64,000 nt of DNA from Euborellia annulipes (GCA_023213315.1 JAKCPI010031595.1:1-64000); one strand, 5' to 3'; shown: positions 53,628 to 64,000, numbered from the stretch's first letter. Translations and numbers: made by a program. Notes: generated by a model not told the origin, from the letters alone.

Positions 53628-54110
53628 TTGTACTTTCTCTTCCACATGTATATACAGTCAACTTTCGATTATTCGAAAACCAAGTGACCACAAGAATTAT
53701 CGAGTTTCTGAATTACAAGAAGTTTGAATTATCAAGAGGAAAGAAAAATTCGAATTATGAAAAGTTGGAAAATATGTATGGGCTTATTTTCCATGACCGC
53801 GATAATTTTTTTCGGGCACAGTATGTACTCATCGTCATACTAAAGAGAATTGGGAAGTTAATCTGAGCTGAGAGAAGATAAACATTACGGGGTAAACATT
53901 GCTAGGAAAAATTCGAATTATATAAAGGCTAAGTTGTCGAATATAGAACGTTCTCTCCCCCTCTTGTTACGAAAAAGATTCCGAGTTATCGAGCGTATCT
54001 AAATACACAGCATTTTTTCGATTTACCGAAGTTTACAGCTGAAGAGTTCGGATTACCGAAAAATTCGAATTATCGAGAGTCGACTGTATATATTTAAAGA
54101 GAAAGAAAAT
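53628..54110 (+). repeat. Family A opening-hairpin remnant split by a pogo-like MITE
   Basis: TACTTTCTCTTCCACATGTA at the left and TATTTAAAGAGAAAGAAAATA at the right are the two arms of the family A opening hairpin, separated by 53655-54086. Confidence 0.6.
53655..54086. mobile_element. Pogo/Tigger-like MITE, 432 bp
   Basis: TA on both sides. CAGTCAACTTTCGATTATTC and GAATTATCGAGAGTCGACTG are imperfect inverted ends. TTCGAATTAT words repeat inside. A 60-codon frame at 53684 is not a transposase. Confidence 0.82.
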
Positions 54111-54204
54111 ATTATGTCACTACCACCATCTGTAATCTTCTTCTTCCTATGGGGCTCTCTTCCCTCTCTAATTTCAATTAAATATTACAATGAACACAAC
54201 TTCT

Positions 54205-54362
54205 CTATGTTTAAACATTTTACATCTTGAATTTTAATAATTCGGTGGAAACTAAATATATGTCGGCACAAAAAATCTAGAGTGAAAAGCACAGAACATA
54301 ACTTTTAATTACCGAAGGCAAAAGTTTTCTCTGTCCGAATAGTTGCTCCAGATTTTTTTTTT
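54205..54362 (+). repeat. Family A 3' fragment, diverged
   Basis: TTTTACATCTTGAATTTTAA, ATATATGTCGGCACAAAAAA and a decayed closing hairpin. Confidence 0.72.
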
Positions 54363-54369
54363 AATAGAA

Positions 54370-55960
54370 AAGGGAGAACGTCAATTTTTTTTTTAAATGC
54401 TTTTATATTAATCCGATTTTACCAACTTGGACGAAATTTGTCAGTTTCCTTTTCTCTAACCCTAAGAATTAGTTGTTTTTTTTTTTCCACCAGAGTCTTA
54501 GTTGTTACCACCCTAACTCTTTCAAATGATGCTCTGAATTCCAGAAATTTATTTTCTTAAGTGTTGAAGATCTCAGGATCGGTTTTCGATTCTTGTCTAG
54601 AATTTCAGGAATTTCTTGTCTAATGAATATAGGATTAATTACATCTCATAGATGTCCAATATCTCCTATTAATTGAAGGGGTTGGCAGCAGTTAGTGCTA
54701 ACCCACAATTATGACACACCCGACCAATTGAGCAAAGGCCTGTACTAGTAGTACAATTTGTTTCTCAATCTGATATTGCCCTTAGAGTGCTCTGACAGTA
54801 GCAAACAAACAAACATACAAACTTCCTATTGGTGTTTTGTTTGTTTCCAAAGTTTAAAATTGAATATCTCAGAACTATATATTTGTGCGCGCGATTCCTT
54901 CAATTAAGGTCTTCAGCTGCCAGTTCCTTTCTTCTTCGTTATTTATTTCTTTTAGTAAAACCAATTTTGGGTAGACTTAGGTCAAATTTTATTCCACCTT
55001 TTCTGGACTTTATTCCAACATGAAATCTATATTTCGATATTATTCTTGTATCAGATTATATAGAGTTTTCTTGAGAAATGGTTTTGGACAAGCATTCTTA
55101 AGCTTTTCAATATTGTTACATTTATTTTCACTTAAAATATTAATTAAAAAGTATTGACAGATTATAATATTAGTAAAAGATTTTTTTCACTAGTTAGCTG
55201 TCAAAAATACACTTAAAAATATTTATATCGAGCCTCTCTTTTAACTTTACTTACAAATATCGAATTTATCGTTTAAAAAGTTAATTAACTTTTTCTATAT
55301 TACGGAATATATTTTTTTAAAAAAGTAAATAAATAAAATGCGAAAATTCGCAAAGTAGGTTAAAATTAACCCTCACCAGACTTAGTTTCCCATTCCATTG
55401 ATAAAAAATAATTAATAATTTTAAATCAACTTTTAATTGAAAATCGCATTGGCACTGGTAAATTTATTTTATATCTGTTGATTTAGTTTTTGTCACCTCA
55501 CTCACACCAATATCCTTTAATTGAAATTATTAAAATTTCAAAACCATACATTTATTAATATTTTTAAAATTAAATTTACCTAGCGTATTTATTTTATTTC
55601 TTCAGTTTTTGTACTTCAAGCTAATAGTGAATAGATTGTCTCAACAATGCATTGATGATGTATTATATTCAGGTGTGGCGACATTTTGAATCTAAAATTC
55701 AATCTAGGATTTTGGATTTTAATTGAAATCCTCTTGACAAAAAGCATCTTCGATCGAAATCCCCAATCTTCCAGGGAATCTACTATCCATTAAATTGATA
55801 CTGGCGACCGTAGGGACTAGTTGAAACATGTTGATACATATAAACGTAATAATACCCTAGGTTATATGTTTCAAAAAAATTTTATTGGTGTAATCTTAAT
55901 CTAAAACTGGTAGATTTAACTTTAAAACAGAATTTTAAAAATCTTGTGGTTAAGTAGTTT
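54370..55960. other. Long gene-free, repeat-poor stretch
   Basis: Possibly receptor intron. No bounded element or supported exon; one 64-codon frame at 54829 has no family features. Confidence 0.5.
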
Positions 55961-55964
55961 GCGA

Positions 55965-56905
55965 AGCTCACCAAATGCGAGCTGAGTTGCTAGTTTTTGA
56001 TAAAATTCTCCTTTTCGTCGGCGTACCTTGGTTGAGGTATTGTTAATTCAAATTCATAACAAATTTTTTATTGAATAATTTTGGAAAATCAATTTTGAAG
56101 TTAACTACTTTAATTTACATGAGGCTCGTATGGAATATGAAACTTCATTTAGGAGAATATTATATTTCACATTATATGTCTTAATTATTAAATTTCGGAT
56201 AATATATTTCCAATTAGTCTATTTTGTCTAACAAATAAATTCCTCCCTTGAGCAATTTGTGTTGCCTGATTAATCTAATAATGTAATTTTTTTTTTTCAA
56301 TTTTTGAAACAATAATAATAATAATTTAATCTTATAATGGAATAATCGTGAGTTGGCGCTAAATTGATAAGGTGTTTAACAAGTCGAGAGTGAGGAGGAC
56401 TCGCTTTTCTACAAGCTGGAGGGGGTAATTAAAGCAGCATTGAGTACGAAGTTAATTAACTTGGTTGTGCATTTATCGACAGCAATGTCGTCCTCTCAAA
56501 ATCTCTGGTCCTTATTCCCTCAAGAGTTGTAAGTCCTTCAGGCTTCATTTCGGATAACTTGTATCCTCATTTAATATCGTTTTAATAAAGAGGAAATATT
56601 TATAGTCTTTTTATTAAGTGTATTCCCGTTTTAATTAAGAGCACGACTTTTTTTTACCTGAATAAAAACGAGAAATGAAGCAATTTTTTTTTGTTTTAAA
56701 CAGGAATAGGCAAAATCCTAAATCCCCGATCATGGATCTGATCTTCATTTTTTTAAATCCGATTTTAGGAAAAATTCCTTATTAATTCAATAAAAAATTT
56801 GATATGAATTTGATTTATCAATACCTCAAGAAAGGAACGTCGACGAAACGGAGAATTTTATCAAAAACTAGCAACTCAGCTCGCATTTGGTGAGCTTCGC
56901 GACCC
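55965..56905. repeat. Inverted repeat pair with about 770-base spacer
   Basis: 55968-56044 and 56818-56903 are about 75-base inverted copies (GCGAAGCTCACCAAATGCGA, GATAAAATTCTCC, TTGAGGTATT). The spacer includes a mixed-composition, low-copy segment at 56340-56560. Could be a transposon's ends or a foldback. No duplication was identified. Confidence 0.7.
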
Positions 56906-57124
56906 TTGCACCCCCTATCTGCTCTGTCCGATGTCTAGTCTAACCTTTTGGTTTTAAATCTTTGAAATAGAAGCTCTCTCTAAAATATATGTGACCGTGC
57001 ACATGAAAAGGTACCACTAGGCTAGGCGGAGACTTTCAGGAGAGCCGATTTACTAAAAAAAAAGTTTATTACTGATTACGATTCACTAATTCTTCATCTT
57101 ATATGATGAAATATTCGATTCATC

Positions 57125-57300
57125 AGAATCGCAGAGGCGTACCGAGGAGGGGGGGGTCTGCCCAGAGCCGGCATAGGCCCCCAAATATTTGTCTTTGAGA
57201 GGCTCCGGGGGCCCTCAAGGCTCGGAAAAACCGAAAAATTTAGATTAAAAAAAAAAAAATTATCTTTGAGAGGCCCCGGGGCCCTCAAGGCTCAGGCCAC
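57125..57300 (+). repeat. Repeat fragment with internal direct duplication
   Basis: Starts CAGAGGCGTACCGAGGAGG, a hAT-style left end. The block TTTGAGAGGC.CCGGGG and CCCTCAAGGCTC occurs twice (57195 and 57266). Confidence 0.5.
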
Positions 57301-57540
57301 TTTATAATATATTGGCTTGATTAAAAATTTAATTTATCAAAAATATTTTTTTATTATCTTAAATTTTTGTGTATAACTTTACCCTCTTATTTTCTACTTC
57401 AAGATCGATCTCATTTTTTTAATACAATAGTAACTCAAAAACAATGGTAAAAAAAAAAAAATTTGCACTCTATTTTTTTCTATTCATTGATATTATTAGA
57501 CCTAATAAAGATAAATGTGCAGCTAGGAGAATAAACAATT

Positions 57541-57801
57541 ATTTAAATACTTTTGGTTGACGTTTCGGACTCCAATCGCGTCCTTCTTCGGGACCAAAGG
57601 TTGTTGATCAATACATATAAATGTTGTCGTGTGATATATAGAATATTTATACAATATTTTGTGTATGAGGAGAATCGGAAAAATTGTATAAATATTCTAT
57701 ATATCACACGACAACATGTGTATTGTTGCTTAACAACTTTTGGTCCAGTAGAAGGACATGATTGTCGTTCGAAAACGTCGACCAAAAGAATTTAAATAAT
57801 T
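57541..57801. repeat. Foldback element with degenerate hammerhead-like module
   Basis: Arms of about 120 bases around a roughly 17-base spacer. The minus strand of the left arm has CCGAAGA A GGAC ... GTCC GAAAC (57566-57594), with C in place of T in the first core block. The two 80-codon frames over it on opposite strands are the same sequence read from each arm. Confidence 0.8.
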
Positions 57802-57814
57802 CTGCACATCTACC

Positions 57815-58330
57815 TTCCTTACAATTAATATACAACTTTTATTGAGGTATTAGATTCTTCATTGAATTTATTTAGATATGTATAAGACATATTTTTTTTC
57901 TCTCTTTGAAAGTAGGCCTACTAAATTCGCTGGCATAATCTCTCCTCTTTGGCGATAAACTCAAACAAATTTCCTAGCTAAGTTTGGCATTTGAGTGTCC
58001 ATTGAGTGGGCTCCCTCTGAAACCAATCAAGCCTCAGAGCTGCTTATGATGTATTATTTATGAAGGGTATGGTTGAGGTGTTTCATTACCATAGAGACCC
58101 CCCATCCCCTCCACATTTAAATTTCCTAGGCTTCCCAAAGACCTCAAGAGTATATTGCTCTGATTATGCTAACAAGAACAAATTTTGCAGATCCAAACTA
58201 TTAACAAACTCTCTCAAATAAATACCTTTAATAGTTTCTCTTTTACTACAGTATATTTTTACGCATTTGAATAGCCGAACGCTATTTTAAATTAATGAAC
58301 GTCAATTCTTAATTTTTATTATTTATTTGT
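57815..58330. other. Low-copy stretch, nothing recognised
   Basis: 57950-58120 has mixed composition and no repeat match in the window. No supported exon. Confidence 0.4.
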
Positions 58331-58334
58331 TTAA

Positions 58335-59164
58335 GGGGTCGTCCACATATTACTAGGGCTCGGATTTATAGGCACTCAAAATCTTTAAAATAGGCAGGCA
58401 ACTAAGCACTAAAAATTATTAAAATAGGCACTTAAAAAGGCATTTATTGTAAAAATAGGCACTTAAAGGCATTATTTAAGAAATAACATAAAAAAATTTA
58501 AAAAGTTGATGTCTTATTTTTGGTAATCTGGTGTGACTGGTCGCACAGCACACAATTTTTTCTTAATTTCGGTAATTTAAAGGCGCATTCTGTACTTGTT
58601 TGCCAGAATATAAATACAAATAAAATTTTTAAGTACTAATTTTTAAAATTTTACATTAAAAATAATTTTTTTTTTTTCAAAAAAATGTATTTTTTCAAAT
58701 CTCGAGAGGAGGGGGGTAATTTCCCCCTTTACCCCCCCCCCCTTGAAATATTTTCTTGATAATTCAAAAAAATTTTCAATTTAGGCTATGTATAGCTCGT
58801 AAAAAATTGAAATTGGCTATTTGAACTTAAAATAGGCACTAAAAAAGGCATTTATAGATGAAACTAACAAATGCTTCTTATTTTATTTAGAATTTCATGA
58901 AATGTATACATATCATATTGGCCTAAATTTTAAGCCATAAATTAAAAAAAGGCAAATAGGGCGAAATCCGAGCCCTACATATTACCTAACGCCTTTTTTG
59001 ACGATTTCTTATACAAAATTCATTTTCAAAAAATATTATAAATTTTGCTTTGAATTGTTATGTCACACTTAGAGAAATCCCCGAGTCCCCCATGTCACAA
59101 TTAGTAATGTTTTATCCAGACCCCTCTCCCCTCCTAACGCGTAACGTAATATGTGGACGACCCC
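58335..59164. mobile_element. Harbinger-like MITE (GGGGTCGTCC ends, TAA duplication) with nested hAT
   Basis: GGGGTCGTCCACATATTAC at the left and ACGTAATATGTGGACGACCCC-type at the right (59144-59164). TAA flanks both sides. Without the nested 624-bp hAT plus its 8-bp duplication the element is about 200 bp. Confidence 0.78.
58354..58977. mobile_element. hAT-like MITE, 624 bp, perfect 8-bp duplication
   Basis: CATATTAC at 58346-58353 and 58978-58985. Ends TAGGGCTCGGATTT and AAATCCGAGCCCTA are perfect inverted repeats. AAAATAGGCACT words recur. The middle (58522-58745) matches the CAAGGGCGGATCC family interior, including an AATCTGGTGTGAC hairpin piece. Confidence 0.9.
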
Positions 59165-59165
59165 T

Positions 59166-59290
59166 AATAACTTTTTCGACATTTGAGGCCATTTAGACCC
59201 CGTCCCATTATTATTTCAATCAATTGGTGTCCAATTAAATTGAGATAATTTTTTTCGCTTGGGACGGGATGCGAACACTCGACCTTTACG
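59166..59290 (-). repeat. SINE-3 fragment
   Basis: AAATGGCCTCAAATGTCG, AATTGGACACCAATTG and box B-like GTGTTCGCATCCCG on the minus strand. Head truncated. Confidence 0.65.
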
Positions 59291-59306
59291 TAACTCTGCA
59301 TTTGTA

Positions 59307-59516
59307 CAGTGAGGGACAATATTAAGTCCCACCCATGCGTTTTCTACTTGTGATTATTCCATTGTTTTTAAACAAATATTATATATTTTTTAATGGAAAC
59401 TTTCATGGTTCAAACCTAGAAAATTTCCAATAAATATTTTCATTTTCTTTTATAAAAACAATGAAATAATCAGCAGTAGAAAACGCATGGGTGGGACTTA
59501 ATATTGTCCCTCACTG
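59307..59516. mobile_element. Mariner-like MITE, 210 bp, intact
   Basis: TA-flanked. CAGTGAGGGACAATATTAAG and its inverted copy start terminal repeats of about 65 bases. It gives the empty state of the copy at 25727-26126. Confidence 0.9.
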
Positions 59517-59539
59517 TACAGTGCAATGTTTATGTGAGT

Positions 59540-59775
59540 TCACTCAGGGCCCACATCTTGTGGGTATGTGAATGGCGATCACGAGCTACCCGAGCTGGGA
59601 CAGGCAGTCTTTATATGTCTGTCTCTCTTCCTTCTATATTTTCAACAGGCGTCAGACCGTGCGACGGGCCGGCCTGTTCTATTTCTTCCGGTCGCAAAAA
59701 AAAAAAAAAAAAAAAAAAAACATTCCGCTGACCCCGCACTACGGGAATAAGGTTATGATAGAAGAAGAAGATCGA
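59540..59775 (+). mobile_element. SINE-5 copy 2
   Basis: Matches 16805-17058: GGGCCCACATCTTG, CCGAGCTGGGACAGGCAGT, CCGGCCTGTTCTATTTCTTC, CCGCTGACCCC, and a (GAA)n end. Carries an internal A run of about 24 bases. No clear target duplication. Confidence 0.8.
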
Positions 59776-60241
59776 TCTCCTACCTAGCCTAATTAAATTT
59801 TAAACGAATTTCTCAATAAATATTTTTATAAAACAACTATAGTTGAAAGATAAATAAAAGGCCGCAAGTTCTTGTATAGCCATTAACAACTTTAATAATT
59901 GTTCCTTTAATTAAATTTAGAGCGCTGTTTTTTCTCCCAAAAACTATCTTATATGATATTTTTTAAAAAGAGGATGGCAGATTAACACCAAAGAAAAAAG
60001 CCTTGATTTTTTCTAAGGTTATATTGAACGTGGCAAAAAAAAACTTTTCATAGATATCGGGAACAAAACTTCAAAATCAATTTTTTTTTATTAAGGTCAG
60101 ATGAAATTACAAAAAGAAAAAACTTCGAGCCCTTTTATAATACATATAAAATAGAACAGTTTTTTTTATTCAAGGATATAAATGTCGAAAACCAAAGGGC
60201 AGAAAAGAAATTAAACTTTCTCTGATTTCTATATTGCAATA

Positions 60242-61423
60242 CCCTGGTAGGAATTGCCAATGCTGACAATTGGCCGAACCTTGGGCCAGTTGTCATTTGC
60301 CGAGCCTTGAGTAGTGACCATTGGGCCAAGCCTGGTCCGAGGCTTGGTCCATTTGTCTTCCCAAGGCTCGGTTTAATACTATTGGGCCAAGCCTGGTCCG
60401 AGGCTTGATCCAAGGCTTGGCCCAATGTTATTATATTATTAAACCGAGCCTTGGGAAGACGATTGGACCAAGCCTGGTCCGAGGCTTGGCCCAATGGTCA
60501 CTACCCAAGGCTCGGTTTAATAATATAATACCATTGGGCCAAGCCTCGGTCCAGGCTTGGTCCAATCGTCTTCCCAAGGCTCGGTTTAATAATATAATAC
60601 CATTGGGCCAAGCCTCGGTCCAGGCTTGGTCCAATCGTCTTCCCAAGGCTCGGTTTAATAATATAATACCATTGGGCCAAGCCTTGGATCAAGCCTCGGA
60701 CCAGGCTTGGCCCAATAGTATTAAACCGAGCCTTGGGAAGACGAATGGACCAAGCCTGGACGAGGTTGAATATATTAATATTAAACCGAGCCTTGGGAAG
60801 ACGAATGGACCAAGCCTGGACCGAGGCTTGGCCCAATGGTATTATATTATTAAACCGAGCCTTGGGTAGTGACCATTGGGCCAAGCCTCGGACCAGGTTT
60901 GGCCCAATGCTTAATTGACCCATCATGTAATTAAAAAAAAAAAATTAAATTAAATCAAGTACTATTAATTGAAAAAAACAGTAATATATATTTTAAATCT
61001 GGTGATTGTTTGATAAAGTTTATTTAGCTAAAATAAAAGGCAAATCAAATAGCTTAAAAGAGAGTCATATCAATATAACAACTGTGTACGAGAGCGTAAA
61101 GGCAGTGAACAAATGAAGAACAAAACCAAAAAGCTCGAGTTCAAATCTCTCGAGAAACAACTTTTTTCCTCGAGGCTTGGATCGACCATCCATTTTTTTG
61201 TTTTCCAAGGCTTGGGCCAACCTTGGTTTTTTTGATTCTCGAGGCTTGGGCCAACCTTGGTTTTTTTGATTCCCAAGGCTGGGTACATTGTTATCATTCC
61301 AAGGCTTGGACCAAGCCTAGCCCAATGGTTAGACAAGGCTTGCCCCCAAGCCTCGCCCAATGCTCGGCACGATTGGTCCAAGCCTGGTCCGAGGCTTGGC
61401 CCAATTGTGTATTCCTACCAGGG
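60242..61423. mobile_element. TA-flanked 1.2-kb element packed with palindromic tandem units
   Basis: Outer inverted ends CCCTGGTAGGAAT and ATTCCTACCAGGG, each next to TA. 60290-60910 and 61165-61405 are repeats of short inverted words (GGGCCAAGCCTCGGTCCAGG, TTCCCAAGGCTCGGTTTAAT and complements), with a near-identical 67-base unit in tandem around 60530-60670. The middle (60910-61160) is AT-rich. Long open frames on both strands are a by-product of the repeats and encode no known domain. Confidence 0.82.
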
Positions 61424-61429
61424 TAGATG

Positions 61430-61715
61430 TCTAGATTTTGATGGAAATACACGTGTTGACGATTCCACTTTAAAATTAAAAAAAAAAATTGATTCTTTTG
61501 AACAGGATACGTCTTAAATTGAAACAAAATTTTCATTGCGTCTTCGTTTTGAATTTCGAATGTTTTTTTTTTTTCTGTTCACTTTACTTTTCTGGTGCTA
61601 GAGTTTGAGGGCTCGCATCTCGTCCCAGCCGGATAAATTTATTTTCCTATTGAACTAAATATAAATCTCAGTTACCGAAAAATACCTTAAACAAATAAAA
61701 AATGTTTCATTATAA
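61430..61715. other. Short family A remnant and AT-rich spacer
   Basis: AGATTTTGATGGAAATACAC near 61433 is a family A scrap at the insertion point of the previous element. Confidence 0.45.
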
Positions 61716-61717
61716 AT

Positions 61718-61925
61718 CCCCTCTGGTGTAGGGGTTAACGTGCTGGCCTTGTATATCAAGCGTCGCGGGTTCGGATCCCAGGCAGTCCGAAGATTTTATT
61801 TAAGCCATATAGCTTAAAATTTAAGCTTGATATACTTCTTATTTAATAAGAATGCCTGAACCCCAAATATATATATTATTAAAATAACGGTTATCGTCAA
61901 AGTATTTCACAATCGGAAATTAAAG
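61718..61925 (+). mobile_element. SINE-1 copy, 3' truncated
   Basis: CTGGTGTAGGGGTTAACGTG (box A-like), GCGGGTTCGGATCCCAGGC (box B-like), AGTCCGAAGATTTTATTTAA, AATAACGGTTATCGTC. Lacks the GTGTGAATG part and tail. Confidence 0.8.
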
Positions 61926-61983
61926 TATCTATTAACGAGTGTTTGAAAAAGATGAATTTTTTTCTATGATTGGGCTCTATTTT

Positions 61984-62031
61984 GCGCCCCCTGGAATCGA
62001 ACCAGGACCTCCACGCTTTCACGGTGGACTG
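61984..62031 (-). repeat. tRNA 3'-half-like fragment
   Basis: Minus strand shows a perfect T arm (CCTGG TTCGATT CCAGG) and an anticodon-arm-like stem CCAC/GTGG with TGAA in the loop. No acceptor or D-arm partner lies upstream, so it is not a functional tRNA. It differs from all SINE heads here. Confidence 0.5.
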
Positions 62032-62049
62032 ACTAATAAATATCTAATA

Positions 62050-62870
62050 AACAAAAAAGTATCTAGTCAGTTACATCAGATTTTTTAAAATCTAAAATAC
62101 AATCCAACTAAATTTAATTTCAGACTTTTATAAATCTCATAATTTATCAATATCATTACAACGCATATAATTTTAAACTTCGATTAATATTTAACAATAA
62201 AATGAACGATTAAAAATAAACCGGTTCAAAAAACGATTAAGCAACATGATATAAAATATACGATCCATTTGATATCTATTAATGGTTCATTATGGTGGAT
62301 TTTGGAAAGGGTATCTGATAAAATATCATCACAAGAGGACAATGGAATTAGTTGCAGGGTCTATTAAGTAGTGACGACCCCCTGAGGACACGTTAAGTTT
62401 AAGCTTTATCGCTTGAGAGGATTTACCAACGAGCTCAATTCAATGATAAACGGCGAGAGATAATCAACATTCTTTTAAGAAGTGCTCTCGTTGTAACGTA
62501 AAAAAAATCAACATCAAAGACGTTAAATGGCTAACAAGTAGATCGTTTAAAACAGAAGTCGGCAAACCAGCATAACTTCTTGTGTAATAAGGGCCGGTTT
62601 TTTCATTCATAGTCCTGGGTTAAGCTACTTTGCCTTTACAATTGTTTTTGCGTCCCGCCTAAATTTATTTCTTTCAAAGTCGCCCATTGTCTTAAAACTT
62701 TTAAATTCATCAGTATCTCGCATAGTCCGACTTTGATTAATCCTGTTTAAAAACTACTGTACATATATTCTGTAGTTTTCCAATAAAATTAGTAATAGTT
62801 CCTCCATTGGATCTTGTTTCAGTGGAACTGATTAACTGGACAGCTTTTTTTTTTAAATACAATATTTATT
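62050..62870. other. Low-copy stretch, possible regulatory DNA
   Basis: 62280-62480 has mixed composition and no repeats. 62555-62580 has a lone AGTCGGCAAACCAGC, hAT-end-like. No exon is supported. Confidence 0.4.
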
Positions 62871-62877
62871 TAAATTT

Positions 62878-63346
62878 TTACTTTCTCTCTATATATGTTA
62901 ATATATAGAGAGAGAAAGTATTGGATTCATGTCAAAAATTCGATGTCGAGATTTTGACGGATACACGTTTTGAGGTCCCCTGAATCCAAAAAAGTGGTTT
63001 TCGCGACATGGTCTGTCTGTCTGTCTCTCTCTCTCTTGTGTGTGTGTGTGTGTGTCTGTGAACAAAATAACTCAAGACCGAAAAGAGCTAGGATGTTGAA
63101 ATTTTATATTTAAGTTAGGCACCCCCCCCCCCCCGGGACGTGACACGAAGCTTTTGAACAAAATCAGCCAAAGAATACTACTAGTACTTTACTGATGTAC
63201 TTTTTCAGTTTTTTTGATTTTCTCAAAAATCGCCCAACGATTTTGATTAAAATTCAAAAATCAATTATTTTTTAGATTTTCTTTAAAATGTATATTCTCA
63301 TTTTGCCATTGAAATCTTCTGCAGACCACTTTACTCTTGTACTTTA
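62878..63346 (+). repeat. Family A repeat, 5' two thirds
   Basis: TTTTTACTTTCTCTC opening hairpin, GACGGATACACGTTTTGAGG, a (TG)n run at 63038-63053, GGGACGTGACACGAAGC, CTAGTACTTTACTGATGTAC, and TTACTCTTGTACTTTAT, where a foldback interrupts it. Confidence 0.88.
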
Positions 63347-63355
63347 TATCAAGGA

Positions 63356-63592
63356 AGCGTTGCAAAAGTGGCTGCCAAATTTTCTCTTTAAATATTTTTT
63401 GGGCCAACGTTTCGGTTTCGATAGAGGCCATCTTCAGCCCAATAAGTGTCAAAAAAAATTTATATATTTTGCATTAGGGTAGATATAATGTTTTGATACT
63501 TATTGGGCTCTGAAGATGGCCTTTTTCGAAATGTCGGCCCAAAAATATTTCAAGAAAAGTTTGACTGAGGGTCTCTACTTTTGCAACACTTA
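63356..63592. repeat. Foldback with paired hammerhead-like cores, inserted in family A
   Basis: Arms 63356-63455 and 63493-63592. Plus-strand core CTGAAGA 63510-63516 and GAAAT 63528-63532. Minus-strand core between 63409 (GTTTC) and 63437 (TCTTCAG). Outer words TGCAAAAGTGG and CTACTTTTGCA. Confidence 0.82.
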
Positions 63593-63599
63593 GTTGTTT

Positions 63600-64000
63600 T
63601 AACTCAACCAGCCACAACTACAATACAAACAAATTTTTATTTTAATTTTTTTTTTTTTTTTCAAATATTCATTATCTTATTATCCAAGATGGTAAATAAT
63701 TTTCAAATATTTTTTTCAACTAAATTTAATGAAACCTAATGTACAAATACTATTACTTTTATGTTCATCGTATAAAGTAAAAATGTTTTTTCTCTCTTGC
63801 AATTCGCCACACATGGCGATTTAATATTAGATATTAAATTGGGGTGAATTTAAATCTGGTAACAAGTGAAAATAATTAAAAGAAAAATAATTTCCAAAAG
63901 AAAACTAGTGACGCAACCAGGATTCGCTCCTGGGCGACGGGGGGGGGGGAGGGGGTGGTGATTTTTAAGGTATCATCAATCATATCAATATCATTATCAT
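63600..64000. other. No recognised feature to window end
   Basis: AT-rich with a G run near 63940. A lone CACACATGGCGATTTAATATT block was noted without a partner. Confidence 0.45.

Noticed and set aside
57543..57795. Two 80-codon frames on opposite strands
   Set aside because: They are the two arms of one foldback read in each direction.
60290..60910. Regularly spaced repeats suggesting a CRISPR-like array
   Set aside because: The spacers are themselves repeats and inverted copies, the host is an animal, and it lies inside a bounded transposon.
60321..60926. Open frames of 182 (+) and 141 (-) codons with repeating GQA, AWS and LPKARFNNI words
   Set aside because: Both strands give near-equivalent peptides because the DNA is palindromic tandem repeat; no domain, splice sites or codon bias.

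Overview
This window is animal nuclear DNA, very AT-rich and almost entirely non-coding. There are no operons, no intact RNA genes and no long genuine open reading frames. The one piece of host gene I can support is a single spliced exon at 51931-52177 (+). It encodes part of the extracellular ligand-binding domain of a metabotropic glutamate receptor, closest in motif to the group I (mGluR1/5) type. It has a consensus acceptor and donor and intact phase. The rest is best read as intron and flanking DNA of that gene, or intergenic DNA. The host is probably an invertebrate, perhaps an arthropod or crustacean. That rests only on base composition, the arthropod-style repeats (mariner, hAT and Harbinger MITEs, tRNA-derived SINEs) and recurring 'taggccta' words, so confidence is low.

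Nearly everything else recognisable is mobile DNA, much of it nested. (1) The dominant repeat, called family A here, is about 0.7 kb. It opens with a hairpin starting ACTTTCTCTTACC and ends with an approximately 95-nt hairpin starting AATCTGGTGTGAC. At least 18 full, internally deleted or fragmentary copies lie on both strands (for example 187-690, 2991-3966, 20667-22128, 27978-28712, 31147-31580, 42745-43419, 62878-63346). The terminal hairpin also occurs alone. (2) At least four tRNA-derived SINE families are present. SINE-1 has three copies with clean or near-clean target-site duplications of 12 to 20 nt (3541-3799, 23286-23549, 52590-52837) and a fourth with 11 of 12 matching (20363-20614). 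A further SINE-like element at 16805-17058 sits in a decayed LINE with a 14-nt duplication. (3) Many short non-autonomous DNA transposons can be bounded. hAT-like elements have 8-bp duplications (7241, 8323, 32504, 35025, 43763, 44084, 51473, 58354 and others). TA-flanked mariner or pogo-like MITEs lie at 5392, 18874, 18908, 25727, 41152, 53655 and 59307. A Harbinger-like element with TAA duplication spans 58335-59164. An unusual TA-flanked element at 60242-61423 is filled with short palindromic tandem units. A broken mariner transposase lies at 36896-37693.

(4) The most interesting layer is a set of head-to-head foldback elements (4985-5370, 18444-18787, 18825-19560, 22970-23216, 25888-26064, 33254-33551, 45541-45690, 57541-57801, 63356-63592) plus one solo copy at 1632-1660. 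Most carry a recurring module, CTGANGA, a short helix, then GAAAC or GAAAT. This is the arrangement of the hammerhead ribozyme core known from Penelope-like retroelements and retrozymes. One insertion (25888-26064) has a 13-nt target duplication. Because an extra base lies between the two core halves and helix II, activity is uncertain.

Layout: 1-7 kb, family A, SINE and foldback copies. 7-13 kb, hAT-like MITEs and a 1-kb inverted-repeat element. 13-20 kb, LINE and SINE debris and the hammerhead-like foldback cluster. 20-31 kb, nested family A, SINE and hAT. 31-39 kb, hAT MITEs, foldbacks and a dead mariner. 39-50 kb, MITEs, a full minus-strand family A copy and a G/T-skewed low-complexity tract. 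50-53 kb, SINE-4, a hAT MITE and the receptor exon. 53-64 kb, a pogo-like MITE, a sparse intron-like stretch, the nested Harbinger/hAT complex and the palindromic tandem element. Several gene-free intervals hold low-copy-looking DNA that could be regulatory.
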